Shown here: piece after piece, positions 6,573-6,651 of the stretch
Layout: each line of letters opens with the position of its first letter
Position numbering within the stretch: the stretch's first letter is position 1
Assembly (NCBI GenBank): GCA_902775075.1
Contig: CACYKX010000173.1
Coordinates: 1 to 6,651, forward strand
Direction: 5' to 3'
DNA length: 6,651 bases
Origin: an uncultured Prevotellaceae bacterium
GTDB taxonomy: Bacteria > Bacteroidota > Bacteroidia > Bacteroidales > Bacteroidaceae
Notes under the pieces: generated by a model
What the model was told of the DNA's origin: nothing
The model's database searches: none
What the model saw: the letters and a program-made list of their open reading frames with translations, nothing else
Program-made: the position numbers and the translations under genes

Positions 6573-6651
6573 TGTGACCCCTTTGCTAATCTAAAAGTGA
6601 CCCCCTTGCAGGTCACGTTTGCAAAGGTATAAAATTCATTTTACTTTCCAT
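6573..6651. mobile_element. Possible end of an IS21-like insertion sequence (repeats only, no transposase in window)
   Basis: GTGACCCCTTTGC (6574-6586) and GTGACCCCCTTGC (6597-6609) are direct repeats with one mismatch and a 23-bp period. GGTCAC (6611-6616) is inverted to GTGACC, and GCAAAGG (6621-6627) is inverted to CCTTTGC (6580-6586). The outer copy is preceded by T, giving a TGTGACC terminus. IS21-family elements begin with TG and carry several internal copies of the terminal repeat at each end, which fits. The alternative is a repressor operator over the HTH-operon promoter. The window ends before any istA-like frame could be seen, so the call rests on the repeat layout. Confidence 0.38.
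6622..6629 (-). promoter_or_regulatory. Possible -7 promoter box for the HTH operon
   Basis: TACCTTTG on the minus strand matches the TAnnTTTG consensus exactly. Its -33 partner would fall at about 6649-6653, at or beyond the window edge, so the promoter is only half visible. Transcription would begin near 6615 and cross the GTGACC repeats before the HTH start at 6500. If the repeats belong to an insertion sequence, this would be an outward-facing promoter. A weaker box, TTCCTTTG at 6534-6527 (one mismatch), lies closer to the gene but has no -33 element. Confidence 0.4.

Overview
The window looks like Bacteroidota DNA of the Bacteroides/Prevotella type. The evidence is promoter -7 boxes of the TAnnTTTG form, no Shine-Dalgarno sequences ahead of starts, an outer-membrane beta-barrel protein ending in an aromatic residue, and a set of mobilization genes typical of gut Bacteroidota mobile elements. 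Every gene I can support lies on the minus strand, so the order of transcription runs from high to low coordinates.

Right part (about 6651 to 1393): a mobilization/replication module. In transcription order it holds a helix-turn-helix protein (6500-6129), a DUF3987-type P-loop ATPase/helicase (6124-4760), a zinc-ribbon plus Toprim primase-like protein of the DUF6371 type (4637-3558), and a MobV-type relaxase (3426-1393). Two intergenic gaps carry strong symmetric DNA. Between the ATPase and the Toprim gene is a ~104-bp imperfect palindrome with five TGCAC motifs per arm in mirrored spacing. Between the Toprim gene and the relaxase is a nest of inverted repeats built on GGACTTTT, which is where oriT would be expected by analogy with NBU-type elements (primase - oriT - mob). 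The likely logic is that the HTH protein controls the module, the ATPase and Toprim protein act as a primase/helicase pair at a repeat-rich site, and the relaxase nicks at oriT so that the DNA can be mobilized by a resident conjugative element. No integrase is inside the window.

Left part (1 to about 1280): a separate transcription unit. A good Bacteroidota promoter with a 21-bp-spaced direct repeat above it drives an outer-membrane beta-barrel protein (1148 downwards), followed by a lipoprotein with a thioredoxin-like fold that runs off the left edge. The barrel gene appears to carry a one-base deletion near its 3' end: restoring one T gives a canonical last beta strand ending in Phe, with a stop 20 bp before the next gene.

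Extreme right edge (6573-6651): repeated GTGACCCC-TTGC motifs that could be the end of an IS21-like insertion sequence or an operator for the HTH operon. No transposase is visible before the window ends.
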